A DNA stretch of 64,000 bases from Streptomyces filipinensis (GTDB lineage Bacteria; Actinomycetota; Actinomycetes; Streptomycetales; Streptomycetaceae): positions 1,011,283 through 1,075,282 of the forward strand of contig NZ_BMTD01000001.1 of the NCBI RefSeq assembly GCF_014649495.1, read 5' to 3'. The notes beneath the pieces are model-generated. The model was not told the DNA's origin and ran no database searches. It saw nothing but the letters and a program-made list of their open reading frames with translations. Below are positions 28,562 to 37,064 of this stretch, in pieces. A program made the translations under genes and the position numbers. Numbering within the stretch: the stretch's first letter is position 1; every line of letters begins with the position of its first letter.

Positions 28562-29515
28562 ATGGGACTCACCATCGGCGTCGACATCGGCGGCACCAAG
28601 ATCGCGGCCGGCGTGGTCGACGAGGAAGGCAACATCCTCTCGACCTTCAAGGTGCCGACCCCGGGTACGCCCGAGGGCATCGTGGACGCCATCGCCTCGG
28701 CCGTGGAGGGCGCCCGCGCCGGGCACGAGATCGTCGGCGTGGGTATCGGTGCGGCCGGTTACGTGAACCGGCAGCGCTCCACGGTGTACTTCGCGCCGAA
28801 CATCGACTGGCGCCAGGAGCCGCTGAAGGAGAAGGTCGAGGCCCGCGTGGGCCTCCCGGTCGTGGTCGAGAACGACGCCAACGCCGCCGCCTGGGGCGAG
28901 TACAAGTTCGGCGCCGGCAAGGGCCACCGCAACGTCATCTGCATCACGCTCGGCACCGGCCTCGGCGGCGGGATCATCATCGGCAACAAGCTGCGCCGCG
29001 GCCACTTCGGCGTGGCCGCGGAGTTCGGTCACATCCGGATGGTCCCGGACGGCCTGCTGTGCGGCTGCGGCTCCCAGGGCTGCTGGGAGCAGTACGCCTC
29101 GGGCCGCGCGCTCGTCAGGTACGCCAAGCAGCGCGCCAACGCCACCCCCGAGAGCGCCGAGATCCTGCTCGGTCTCGGTGACGGCACCCCCGACGGCATC
29201 GAGGGCAAGCACATCTCCATGGCCGCCCGTCAGGGCGACCCGGTGGCCGTCGACTCCTACCGCGAGCTGGCCCGCTGGGCCGGTGCGGGCCTCGCGGACC
29301 TGGCCTCCCTCTTCGACCCGTCCGCGTTCATCGTCGGCGGGGGTCTGTCCGACGAGGGCGAACTGGTCCTCGACCCGATCCGCAAGTCCTACAAGCGCTG
29401 GCTGGTCGGCGGCAACTGGCGTCCGGTGGCCGACGTGATCGCGGCCCAGCTCGGCAACAAGGCAGGCCTGGTGGGCGCGGCCGACCTGGCCCGGGAGCCC
29501 GACCCGATCATGTGA
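28562..29515 (+). CDS. glkA: Glucokinase (ROK family)
   Basis: The enzyme phosphorylates glucose with ATP in the cytoplasm. In S. coelicolor GlkA is also needed for carbon catabolite repression. The 317 residues contain the phosphate loop GVDIGGTKIAAGVVD, the sugar-site NDANAAAWGE, the catalytic-loop histidine in EFGHIRM and the ROK zinc motif CGCGSQGCWEQY. ATG 28562 follows GAGGGATT. The gene is followed by a dispersed repeat. Confidence 0.96.
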   Translation: MGLTIGVDIGGTKIAAGVVDEEGNILSTFKVPTPGTPEGIVDAIASAVEGARAGHEIVGVGIGAAGYVNRQRSTVYFAPNIDWRQEPLKEKVEARVGLPVVVENDANAAAWGEYKFGAGKGHRNVICITLGTGLGGGIIIGNKLRRGHFGVAAEFGHIRMVPDGLLCGCGSQGCWEQYASGRALVRYAKQRANATPESAEILLGLGDGTPDGIEGKHISMAARQGDPVAVDSYRELARWAGAGLADLASLFDPSAFIVGGGLSDEGELVLDPIRKSYKRWLVGGNWRPVADVIAAQLGNKAGLVGAADLAREPDPIM

Positions 29516-29551
29516 CGTCCCCTTCTCTGCTGCGGCCGCTGCGCCGACCTC

Positions 29552-29622
29552 AGGGGCGCGGGGAACCGCGCGACCAGCCATCCACCACCGGCGGTCGCGG
29601 CGGACCCCGCGCCCCGAGTTGT
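29552..29622 (+). repeat. Dispersed GGGGCGCGGGG repeat, AACCG subtype
   Basis: CAGGGGCGCGGGGAACCGCG continues GACCAGCC and then a GC-rich tail with CCCCGCGCCCC. Its first 30 bases match the minus-strand copy at 31906-31970 at all but one or two positions. It starts 36 bases after the glkA stop. Confidence 0.7.
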
Positions 29623-29648
29623 TGGGCGCCCCCGCCCCGAGCGCGTCG

Positions 29649-29654
29649 TACATT
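29649..29654 (+). promoter_or_regulatory. -10 element of a probable leaderless promoter
   Basis: TACATT lies six bases before ATG 29661. No ribosome site is seen. Confidence 0.45.
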
Positions 29655-29660
29655 GACGGC

Positions 29661-30413
29661 ATGGCAACCCCCCTGCTCCCCAACTCCCGCACGGAAGCGG
29701 ACGGTTCGTCCGTCATCCGCGTCCTGAGCTACAACATCCGCTCGATGCGCGACGACACCGACGCCCTCGCGAGAGTGATCACCGCCTGCGCCCCCGACCT
29801 CGTCCTGATCCAGGAAGCCCCCCGCTTCTTCCGCTGGCGCAAGAAGCTCGCCCGTCTCGCCGCGGCCTGCGGCCAGGTGATCCTCACCGGCGGCGCCACC
29901 GCGGCGGGTCCGGCGATCCTCTGCTCGCTGCGGGCCACCGTGGAGCGGACGGAGGACCTCCTGCTGCCCCTCACCCCCGGCCTGCACCGGCGCGGCCTCG
30001 CCACCGCGGTGATCCGCTTCGGCGGGGCCCGGCTGGGCGTGATCAGCTGCCATCTGAGCCTGGACGACACGGAGCGGTACGAGCAGGCCGGCCTGCTCCT
30101 CGACCGGGTCGCCGCCCTGGGTGTGGAACACGTCGTCGCCGGCGGCGACCTGAACGAGGGTCCCGACGGCCCCGCCTTCCGCCTGGTCTCCGCGACCCTC
30201 AAGGACTGCCGGGCCGTCGCCCCCTGGGGCGGCGAGGAGACCTGGCCGCACAGCGAGCCCCCGGAGCGCATCGACGCCGTCTTCACGACGAAGGGCATCG
30301 AGGCGCTCGGCTGCGGGGTCCCGCTGGACCAGCCCGGTGTCACCCGGGCCGACCTGGACGCGGCCACGGATCACCTCCCGGTGCTGGCGGCACTGCGCGT
30401 ACCCGGGGCGTGA
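29661..30413 (+). CDS. Endonuclease/exonuclease/phosphatase family hydrolase
   Basis: The 250-residue protein has the EEP series LSYNIRSMRDD (metal Asn), LIQEAPRF (metal Glu), ISCHLS, GGDLNEGPDGP (catalytic Asp/Asn), ERIDAVF and DHLPVLAAL (catalytic His). Members cleave phosphodiesters in DNA, lipids or nucleotides; this one has no signal peptide and its substrate is open. ATG 29661 is chosen because a -10 box sits six bases upstream and the preceding in-frame codons lie in the repeat. Confidence 0.85.
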   Translation: MATPLLPNSRTEADGSSVIRVLSYNIRSMRDDTDALARVITACAPDLVLIQEAPRFFRWRKKLARLAAACGQVILTGGATAAGPAILCSLRATVERTEDLLLPLTPGLHRRGLATAVIRFGGARLGVISCHLSLDDTERYEQAGLLLDRVAALGVEHVVAGGDLNEGPDGPAFRLVSATLKDCRAVAPWGGEETWPHSEPPERIDAVFTTKGIEALGCGVPLDQPGVTRADLDAATDHLPVLAALRVPGA

Positions 30414-30418
30414 GACTC

Positions 30419-30492
30419 CTTGAACTAAGTACAGGAAACGTCTTGTGCGCCTCCCCATGCTCGCCTACAGTCCTTCCTGTACTTAGTTCAAG
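30419..30492. promoter_or_regulatory. Inverted pair of TetR-type operators before the CubicO gene
   Basis: CTTGAACTAAGTACAGGAA (30419-30437) and its exact complement (30474-30492) are 36 bases apart. Each arm contains an imperfect 11-bp dyad, GNACTNAGTNC. A third related site, CCTGTACAAAGTTCAG, lies at 32718-32733, upstream of the TetR gene that follows the CubicO gene. Confidence 0.7.
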
Positions 30493-30526
30493 TCGCTTGG
30501 TCCCGGTGACCAGGAGGGGGAGTCCG

Positions 30527-31891
30527 ATGTCCGGCAGGCGTGAGCGGTTGGCCGCGTTCGTGGAGACGGCGGCGAAGGAGTACGGGGTGCCGGGGGCGGC
30601 GGTCGCCGTGCTGACGGGCGGCGAGGAAATCCACGTCGCGCACGGCGTGACGAACGTGGAACACCCCCTGCCCGTCGACGAGCACACGCTCTTCCCGATC
30701 GCCTCGGTGAGCAAGAGCTTCACGGCGACCGCGCTGCTGCGCCTGGCCGGGCAGGGCAGGGTGGACCTCGACGCACCGGTCCGCCGGTACGTTCCCGAGC
30801 TGCGCCTCGCCGACGAGGACACCGCCGCCCGGATCACCGTGATGAACCTGCTCAACCACACCGCCGGCCTGGACTGGAACCTGGTCGACGCCGACGAGGG
30901 CGACGGCTCGCTCGCCGCGTTCGTCGCACAGCTGGACCGGCTGCCGCTGATCGCGCCGCCCGGTGCCCGGGCCTCCTACAGCCAGGCCGGGTACAACCTG
31001 CTCGGCCGGGTGGTGGAGAACGTCACCGGCAGCACGTTCGAGGAGGCGCTGGCCGATCTGGTGCTGCGGCCGCTGGGCCTGACCGACACCGTCTTCGACC
31101 TCGACGACGTCGTGGTCCGGCGCTTCGCCACGGGCCACCACCGCACCGAGGACGGCACCCTCACCCTCGCCCGCCCCTGGAAGTCCTGGCGGGCCGGACT
31201 GCGCGGCAACAACCCCGGCGGCGGCATCGTCTCCTCGGCGAGCGACCTGCTGCGCTGGGCGCGGTTCCAACTGGGCGACGGGGAGGGGGTGCTGGCCGCC
31301 GAGTCGCTGCGCCGGATGCAGGAACCGACCGTCGCACTGCGGGGCAGCACCCTCGGCGACGCCTTCGGTATCGGCTGGTTCCTGCGGGACGTGGAGGGCG
31401 TACGCATGGTCGGCCACGGCGGCTCGGGCAACGGGCAGTTCGCCGAGCTCCTCCTGGTGCCCGGACGGGACTTCGCCGTCGTCTCGCTGGCCAACGCCGG
31501 CCCGGACGGCTACCAGTTCAACCAGGCGGTGCTGAAGCAGGCGCTGGAGCTCTTCCTCGGTGTCGTCGAGCGGGAGCCCGAGCCGCTGCCGTACGACGAG
31601 GGGCGGGCGCGGGAGGCCGCCGGGCGGTACGAGATCGACGCGATGAACCTCGACATCGTGGCCGAGGACGGCCGGCTCACGCTGGCCGTGGGCATCAAGC
31701 CGGAGATCCGCGCGGCGTCCGCCGCGCAGATGCCGCCGGACTGTCCGGCGGCGGAGATCGGCTTCCTGCCCGGGGACGAGTACCTCGTCGTCGAGGGCGG
31801 CCTGAAGGGCCAGCGGGGCTTCTTCTCCCGTGCGGCCGACGGCACGGTGACGGGGGTCGACCTGGCAGGGCGCCTCTTCAGCCGGGTCTGA
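30527..31891 (+). CDS. CubicO-type serine hydrolase (class C beta-lactamase-like)
   Basis: The 454-residue protein has the serine hydrolase signatures: Ser60-x-x-Lys63 (SVSK), Tyr151 in YSQAGYN (YxN-like; the Asn is Gln here) and HGGSG near the C-terminal half in place of KTG. A smaller C-terminal beta domain follows. There is no signal peptide, so it acts in the cytoplasm and is more likely an esterase or peptidase than a resistance enzyme. ATG 30527 follows AGGAGGGGG. Paired operators directly upstream match the one in front of the TetR gene at 32689, so it is probably repressed by that regulator. Confidence 0.87.
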   Translation: MSGRRERLAAFVETAAKEYGVPGAAVAVLTGGEEIHVAHGVTNVEHPLPVDEHTLFPIASVSKSFTATALLRLAGQGRVDLDAPVRRYVPELRLADEDTAARITVMNLLNHTAGLDWNLVDADEGDGSLAAFVAQLDRLPLIAPPGARASYSQAGYNLLGRVVENVTGSTFEEALADLVLRPLGLTDTVFDLDDVVVRRFATGHHRTEDGTLTLARPWKSWRAGLRGNNPGGGIVSSASDLLRWARFQLGDGEGVLAAESLRRMQEPTVALRGSTLGDAFGIGWFLRDVEGVRMVGHGGSGNGQFAELLLVPGRDFAVVSLANAGPDGYQFNQAVLKQALELFLGVVEREPEPLPYDEGRAREAAGRYEIDAMNLDIVAEDGRLTLAVGIKPEIRAASAAQMPPDCPAAEIGFLPGDEYLVVEGGLKGQRGFFSRAADGTVTGVDLAGRLFSRV

Positions 31892-31905
31892 CCGTTTCCA
31901 CACGG

Positions 31906-31985
31906 CTGCGGGCGCGTGGGGGGCTGGTCGCACGGTTCCCCGCGCCCCTTCGGGGCGCTCATCGGCGGCACCTCTCGGCGAGCGG
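31906..31985 (-). repeat. Dispersed GGGGCGCGGGG repeat, minus-strand copy
   Basis: On the minus strand GCGCCCCGAAGGGGCGCGGG is followed by GAACCGTGCGACCAGCCCCCC. It follows the TetR stop (32000) in the TetR orientation, so again it trails a gene. It also fills the gap to the convergent CubicO stop and could terminate both. Confidence 0.7.
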
Positions 31986-31999
31986 CGCCCATGACTCGT

Positions 32000-32689
32000 T
32001 CAGCCGGCGCCGCGCACCGCGTCAGGCCGCAGCCCCTCCAGCAGCGCCCGCAACCCGGCCGCGTAGGTCCCGTCCGGTGCGTCGGCGTACCCCGCGGCCG
32101 TCGCCGCACTCGTATCGAGCCGCGCCCGCAGCCGGGGAAACCCCTCGGCCGCCTTCGCCGCCTCGGCCAGCGTCTTTTCGAACCGCCCCTCGGCGTCCTC
32201 GCCGGCCCGCCGCAGCTTGCGCGACAAGGACGCCATCGCCGACGCCCCGAGCGCGTTCCCGAGCACGTACGTCACCACCGCGCCCGCCGCCCGGTCCGCC
32301 TCCCGCGCCGAGAACCCGGCGGTCTCGAAGACCCCGAGGAGGTGGTCGTCGTAACGGGCCTTCCCGGTGCCGTAGAGCAGATGGGAGCCGATCGCCTGCA
32401 CCAGCCACGGATGCCGTACGAGCATCGTGCGCAGCCGGTCGGCCATCGCCGTGGCGGCGCCCCGCCAGTCCGCCGCGTCGAGTGCCGGCAGCTCGATCTC
32501 CTGCCACACCCGGTCGGCGGCGAGCAGCACGAGGTCGTCCTTGTTCTTCACATGCCAGTAGACGGCGGTCGCCGCGGCTCCCAGCCGTGTGCCGAGGCTG
32601 CGCATGTTCAGCCCTTCGAGACCTTCGTCGTCCAGAAGCTCCACGGCGGTCCGGACGATCTGTCCCGGGGTGAGCGTGTCACGCGGCAT
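32000..32689 (-). CDS. TetR-family repressor with TetR_C-type C-terminal domain
   Basis: The 229-residue protein has an N-terminal helix-turn-helix (LEGLNMRSLGTRLGAAATAVYWHVKNKDDLVLL) and a C-terminal ligand domain like that of tetracycline repressor. The start is ATG 32689. A site at 32718-32733, 29 bases upstream, shares CCTGTAC-NN-AGTTCA with the operators of the convergent CubicO gene, suggesting autoregulation and control of that gene. The inducer is unknown. Confidence 0.9.
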   Translation of the reverse strand: MPRDTLTPGQIVRTAVELLDDEGLEGLNMRSLGTRLGAAATAVYWHVKNKDDLVLLAADRVWQEIELPALDAADWRGAATAMADRLRTMLVRHPWLVQAIGSHLLYGTGKARYDDHLLGVFETAGFSAREADRAAGAVVTYVLGNALGASAMASLSRKLRRAGEDAEGRFEKTLAEAAKAAEGFPRLRARLDTSAATAAGYADAPDGTYAAGLRALLEGLRPDAVRGAG

Positions 32690-32717
32690 GGGCTCACGAT
32701 AGGTGAGCCGACGGCGA

Positions 32718-32733
32718 CCTGTACAAAGTTCAG
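32718..32733. promoter_or_regulatory. Predicted TetR autoregulatory operator
   Basis: CCTGTACAAAGTTCAG differs from the CubicO operator CCTGTACTTAGTTCAA only in the central two bases and the last base. Confidence 0.6.
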
Positions 32734-33293
32734 ACCACGGCGCCCCGCCCGGGGTCGTCGTCCTCCTCGTCGTCCGTGCGCATCCGCATCACCAGCGTGG
32801 CGAAGCCGCCGAGGAAGCCGCCGACGCCGAGGGTCGTCAGCCACCAGGTCATGTCCCAGCGGAGCAGCACCGCGAGCAGCACCAGGACCGGCCCGCCGAC
32901 GACGCCCAGCCACGCGAACTTCGCCGTGGCATCGGCGGCCGGCAGCGGCGGCGGCTCCGGCGGCACGAAGTGGCCCTCGTCGTCCTCGTCGAAGTCGTCC
33001 TCGGAGGGCTCCGGAGCCGTGTAGTCCCGCGGACCGACGCCGGGCGCGAACGAGACCGAGCTGCCCAGCGGCCGGACCGGTGCCTTGCCGGTGTCGCTCT
33101 CGGCGTCCTGCTCCGGCTCCGGCAGCGCCAGGTCCTCCACCGGCTTGAAGGGCCTGGAGCCCGGCGGATCCGGCGGCTCGTCGCCGTACCCGGCGACGAT
33201 GGCCCGCCAGGCGGCGTCCTCGTCGAAGGGCACCTTCTGCTCGTCCGGCTCGCGGCCCTCGCGGTCCTCGCGGCCGGACTCGTGCTCAGCCAC
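32730..33293 (-). CDS. Acidic membrane protein of unknown function
   Basis: The 187-residue protein has a long acidic, proline-rich cytoplasmic region (for example EPSEDDFDEDDEGHF) and two C-terminal transmembrane helices (FAWLGVVGGPVLVLLAVLLR and WWLTTLGVGGFLGGFATLVM) ending in an acidic tail. The start is GTG 33293, overlapping the end of the alpha/beta hydrolase gene by eight bases, with a purine-rich site in that gene. No function is recognised. Confidence 0.75.
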   Translation of the reverse strand: MAEHESGREDREGREPDEQKVPFDEDAAWRAIVAGYGDEPPDPPGSRPFKPVEDLALPEPEQDAESDTGKAPVRPLGSSVSFAPGVGPRDYTAPEPSEDDFDEDDEGHFVPPEPPPLPAADATAKFAWLGVVGGPVLVLLAVLLRWDMTWWLTTLGVGGFLGGFATLVMRMRTDDEEDDDPGRGAVV

Positions 33294-34065
33294 CTGTGGC
33301 CGTCCCTTCCTCACCGACACCGGGTGCGAGCCGGCCGATGAAGGCGAGGCTCTCCTCGAAGACCCGGTCCGCATCCTCGTCCAACGTCGCCACGTGGTAG
33401 CTGTGTTCCAGCACGGTCTCCGTCACGTCCGTGGACGACACCCGGCTCAGCACCCGCGCCGAGTCGGCCGCCGGGACGACATGGTCCTGGGCACTGCGCA
33501 GCAGCAGCAACGGCTGGGTGACCTGGGGCAGCTCGCCGTCCAGCCGGCGCAGGAACACCCGCAGCGAGTGCGCCGCGTGCAGCGGCACCCGGTCGTAGCC
33601 CAGCTCGGCCGCGCCCTCCTTCGCGATGTCGCTGGCGATGCCCTTCGTCGTCCGCACGAGATGCCGCGCCACCGGAAGGGCGTACGCCGACAGGCCGTGC
33701 ACGCGGTTCGCCGGGTTGACGACCACCACGCCGGCGACCCGCTCGCCGTGCCGGGCCGCCAGTCTCAGGGCCAGCGCGCCGCCCATCGACAGGCCCGCGA
33801 CGAACACCCGGGAGCAGCGCTCGGACAGCACGCGCAGTTCGCGGTCCACCTCCGCGTACCAGTCCTGCCAGCCGGTGACCTGCATGTCCTCCCAGCGGGT
33901 GCCATGGCCGGGCAGCAGCGGCAGCGACACGGTCAGGCCGTGCGCCGCGTGGTGCTCCGCCCAGGGGCGCAGCGACTGGGGCGAGCCGGTGAAGCCGTGG
34001 CAGAGGAGGACCCCCACTTCCCCGCCCTCGTGGCGGTACGGCTCGGCTCCGGGGAGGACCGGCAC
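33286..34065 (-). CDS. Alpha/beta hydrolase (carboxylesterase Est30-like)
   Basis: The 259-residue serine hydrolase has the triad Ser93 (GLSMGG), Asp194 (SAQDHVVP) and His224 (HSYHVATLD). HGFTGSPQS supplies the oxyanion hole. The pattern matches thermostable carboxylesterase Est30 and monoacylglycerol lipases. The start is GTG 34065, with CAGGAG eight bases upstream; a TTG at 34089 gives eight extra residues but no ribosome site. It is divergent from plsC and co-transcribed with the overlapping membrane protein gene. Confidence 0.88.
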   Translation of the reverse strand: MPVLPGAEPYRHEGGEVGVLLCHGFTGSPQSLRPWAEHHAAHGLTVSLPLLPGHGTRWEDMQVTGWQDWYAEVDRELRVLSERCSRVFVAGLSMGGALALRLAARHGERVAGVVVVNPANRVHGLSAYALPVARHLVRTTKGIASDIAKEGAAELGYDRVPLHAAHSLRVFLRRLDGELPQVTQPLLLLRSAQDHVVPAADSARVLSRVSSTDVTETVLEHSYHVATLDEDADRVFEESLAFIGRLAPGVGEEGTATGG

Positions 34066-34237
34066 CTTCGACGCTCCTGTTTTCTGCAAGGGCCCCCACC
34101 GATGGCCGGCAGAGGCGAGGGGACAACGCGCGGATGTGGTTCACCGTACGCGACCGCACTGACACCGACCAGGGTCGTCGGGTCCATTGACGGTCCTCCG
34201 GGTTAAGGTCTGTCCGACGGAAACAGGAGGCACACGG

Positions 34238-34984
34238 GTGTTGTACGGGACGATGAAGGTCGCCATCGGGGGACCGCTGAAGGTCGCCTTCAGGCCCTGG
34301 GTGGAGGGCCTGGAGAACGTACCGGCCGAGGGCGCCGCCATTCTGGCGAGCAATCACCTGTCCTTCTCGGACTCGTTCTTCCTGCCCTCGGTCCTGCACC
34401 GCAAGGTCACCTTCATCGCGAAGGCCGAGTACTTCACCACCCCGGGCGTCAAGGGCCGGCTGACGGCGGCCTTCTTCAAGGGTGTCGGACAGCTCCCGGT
34501 GGACCGCTCCGGGGCGCGCGGCGCCGGCGAGGCCGCGATCAAGAGCGGCATAGAGGTGCTGGAGCGCGGCGAGCTGTTCGGTATCTACCCGGAGGGCACC
34601 CGCTCGCCCGACGGGCGGCTCTACCGGGGCAAGCCCGGTGGCCTCGCGCGTGTGGCGCTCGCCACCGGCGCGCCGGTCATCCCGGTGGCGATGATCGACA
34701 CCGAGAAGATCCAGCCGCCCGGCAAGGTGATGCCGAAGCTGATGCGGCCCGGCATCCGCATCGGCAAGCCGCTGGACTTCAGCCGCTACCACGGCATGGA
34801 GCACGACCGCTTCGTCCTGCGCGCGCTGACCGACGAGGTCATGTACGAGATCATGAAGCTCTCCGGCCAGGAGTACGTCGACATGTACGCGACGGCGGCC
34901 AAGCGGCAGATCGCGGAGGCGGCGAAGGCGGCCAAGGAAGCGGAGAAGGCCAGGGAGGCCGAGAAGAAGAAGGCGGAAGGCTAG
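34238..34984 (+). CDS. 1-acyl-sn-glycerol-3-phosphate acyltransferase (PlsC-type)
   Basis: The enzyme makes phosphatidic acid at the membrane. The 248 residues include the catalytic NHLSFSD (His40, Asp45) and YPEGTRS (Glu119). The tail (AAKAAKEAEKAREAEKKK) is a charged helix. The start is GTG 34238, with AGGAGG seven bases upstream; an earlier GTG at 34187 has no ribosome site. A homologue is recalled in the matching mycobacterial block (Rv2182c). Confidence 0.92.
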   Translation: MLYGTMKVAIGGPLKVAFRPWVEGLENVPAEGAAILASNHLSFSDSFFLPSVLHRKVTFIAKAEYFTTPGVKGRLTAAFFKGVGQLPVDRSGARGAGEAAIKSGIEVLERGELFGIYPEGTRSPDGRLYRGKPGGLARVALATGAPVIPVAMIDTEKIQPPGKVMPKLMRPGIRIGKPLDFSRYHGMEHDRFVLRALTDEVMYEIMKLSGQEYVDMYATAAKRQIAEAAKAAKEAEKAREAEKKKAEG

Positions 34985-35035
34985 CCGGGCAGCAGGGGAG
35001 CCCGGGGGGTTCCAGGGGACGGGGGGACGGGGGAC

Positions 35036-36271
35036 ATGCCCAAGCGCGAGCGCGTCATGAGGATGTCGGTCGAGCTGCCGCTGTGGCGCGCGCTCACCGG
35101 CTACCGCGTGCTGACCGTGCTGTACGCCATCGGTCTGTGCGCCACCGCGTACTCCCACTTCGTCCGCCCCTGGATCGCCGTCGCCTACTACGCCGTCCTG
35201 CTCGTGTGGACCCTCGCCACCCTGCCCTGGGTGCGCAACGCGGCGAGCTGCACCAGGCGTTTCCTGGCCGCCGACCTGACGATCGCCCTCGTCGGCATCC
35301 TGCTCACCCCGCTCGCCGACAGCCACGCGCGGATCGCGGGCGACGGGCCCACCCTGCCGTCGATATGGACCGCCGGTTCGGTGCTGGCCTTCGCCCTCAA
35401 GGGCGGCTGGCGCTGGGCGGCCGTCGCCTCCACGGCGGTGGCGGCCGCCAACCTGGTCGAGCGCGGCCACCCCGCCCTGGACACCGTGCACAACGTGATC
35501 CTGGTCTGGGTGGCCTCGATCGCCATCGGCTACGTCGTGGAGGTCGCCCGCGCCTCCGAGCGCACCCTGGCCCGTGCCCTGGAGATCGAGGCCGCGACCC
35601 GTGAGCGGGAGCGGCTGGCCCGGGACATCCACGACGGGGTGCTCCAGGTGCTGGCGATGGTGCAGCGGCGCGGTGCGGTCATCGGCGGTGAGGCGGCCGA
35701 GCTGGGACGGCTCGCGGGGGAGCAGGAGGTGGCGCTGCGCACGCTGGTCTCCGGTGGTCTGGTGCCCGTCTCCCGGGTGTCCGAGGACGCCTCCGAGGGG
35801 GCGTTCGTGCGGGCCGTGGAGGAGCCGTACGAGGACGAACCGGACGCCCCGCTCGATCTGCGCTCCCTGCTGGCGCCGTACGCCGGTGCCCGGGTGAGCC
35901 TGGCCGAGCCCGGGGCGCCGGTCGAGCTGCCCCGGCCGGCCGCGCGGGAGCTGGCCGCCGCGGTCGGCGCCGCCCTGGACAACGTCCGCAGGCACGCGGG
36001 GGCCGGGGCCCGGGCCTGGATCCTGGTCGAGGACGAGCCGGACGAGATCGTCGTGACCGTCCGGGACGACGGCCCCGGCATCCCCGAGGGCCGGCTCGCC
36101 CGGGCCGAGGGCGAGGGCCGGCTCGGCGTGGCCCAGTCGATCCGGGGGCGGCTGCGCGACCTGGGCGGCAGCGCCGACCTCGTCTCCGTCCCCGGGCAGG
36201 GCACGGAAGTGGAACTGAAGGTACCGAAGAGCGCCGCACGGGCGCGGGGGAAGAAGGCGGAGCGGCGATGA
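35036..36271 (+). CDS. macS: MacS-type sensor histidine kinase
   Basis: The kinase has 411 residues: five or six N-terminal transmembrane helices (about 22-170), the HisKA_3 dimerisation segment with phospho-acceptor His199 in RLARDIHDGVLQVLAMVQ, a variable acidic linker, and an HATPase domain (AALDNVRRHA, then VTVRDDGPGIPEGR and GRLGVAQSIRGR). Pairing with the next gene and the family layout match MacS of S. coelicolor, a regulator of morphogenesis and actinorhodin. ATG 35036 is chosen; ATG 35057 and 35063 are possible. The stop overlaps macR (ATGA). Confidence 0.9.
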   Translation: MPKRERVMRMSVELPLWRALTGYRVLTVLYAIGLCATAYSHFVRPWIAVAYYAVLLVWTLATLPWVRNAASCTRRFLAADLTIALVGILLTPLADSHARIAGDGPTLPSIWTAGSVLAFALKGGWRWAAVASTAVAAANLVERGHPALDTVHNVILVWVASIAIGYVVEVARASERTLARALEIEAATRERERLARDIHDGVLQVLAMVQRRGAVIGGEAAELGRLAGEQEVALRTLVSGGLVPVSRVSEDASEGAFVRAVEEPYEDEPDAPLDLRSLLAPYAGARVSLAEPGAPVELPRPAARELAAAVGAALDNVRRHAGAGARAWILVEDEPDEIVVTVRDDGPGIPEGRLARAEGEGRLGVAQSIRGRLRDLGGSADLVSVPGQGTEVELKVPKSAARARGKKAERR

Positions 36272-36945
36272 GCGAGCAGCGGGACCCGATCAAGGTGATG
36301 GTGGTGGACGACCACCCCATGTGGCGCGACGCGGTCGCCCGGGACCTGGCCGAGTCCGGCTTCGAGGTGGTGGCGACCGCCGGCGACGGCGAACAGGCGG
36401 TCCGCCGCGCCATGGCCGCAGCCCCCGACGTCCTCGTGCTGGACCTCAACCTGCCCGCCAAGCCCGGCGTCCAGGTGTGCAAGGAACTGGTCGGCCACGA
36501 CCCGGGGTTGCGCGTCCTGGTCCTCTCGGCGAGCGGTGAGCACGCCGACGTCCTGGAGGCCGTGAAGTCCGGCGCGACCGGCTACCTGCTGAAGTCGGCC
36601 TCCACCGAGGAGCTCCTGGAGGCCGTGCGCCGTACCGCCGTCGGCGACCCCGTCTTCACGCCGGGGCTGGCCGGGCTCGTCCTCGGTGAGTACCGCCGGC
36701 TGGCCGCCGAGCCCGTGCCCTCCCCGGACACCGACGAGCCCGGGGCGCCCCGGTTGACGGACCGGGAGACGGAGGTGCTGCGGCTGGTCGCCAAGGGCCT
36801 GAGCTACAAGCAGATCGCCGAACGCCTCGTCATCTCCCACCGCACGGTCCAGAACCACGTCCAGAACACCCTCGGCAAGCTCCAGTTGCACAACAGGGTC
36901 GAGCTGGTGCGGTACGCCATAGAGCGCGGGCTGGACGACGCGTAG
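36268..36945 (+). CDS. macR: MacR-type NarL/LuxR response regulator
   Basis: The 225-residue regulator has a receiver domain with acidic pair Asp14-Asp15 and phospho-acceptor Asp59 (LVLDLNLPAKPG), a lysine in GYLLKSAS, and a LuxR-type helix-turn-helix (LTDRETEVLRLVAKGLSYKQIAERLVISHRTVQNHVQ in pieces). From memory, published S. coelicolor MacR binds TGAGTAC-NN-GTACTCA upstream of membrane-protein and lipoprotein genes. A one-mismatch copy occurs in this window at 55330-55345. It overlaps macS by four bases. Confidence 0.92.
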   Translation: MSEQRDPIKVMVVDDHPMWRDAVARDLAESGFEVVATAGDGEQAVRRAMAAAPDVLVLDLNLPAKPGVQVCKELVGHDPGLRVLVLSASGEHADVLEAVKSGATGYLLKSASTEELLEAVRRTAVGDPVFTPGLAGLVLGEYRRLAAEPVPSPDTDEPGAPRLTDRETEVLRLVAKGLSYKQIAERLVISHRTVQNHVQNTLGKLQLHNRVELVRYAIERGLDDA

Positions 36946-37064
36946 CCCCCGCCGCGGCGGCGCCCGCCACGAATCACGAATCACCCTTCCCGCCTCTCCC
37001 GATGTGACGCGAATCACCACTAGCGTGACTCTGTGTCAGGGAACCGCGGCGAAGGGACATTTCC

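Noticed and set aside
30527..31891. Beta-lactam resistance gene
   Set aside because: The serine hydrolase motifs are CubicO-like, there is no signal peptide, and the YxN motif is altered, so resistance is not supported.
33311..35995. Minus-strand open frame of 894 codons
   Set aside because: It is a shadow of the alpha/beta hydrolase (wrong frame) and of plsC and macS (wrong strand).
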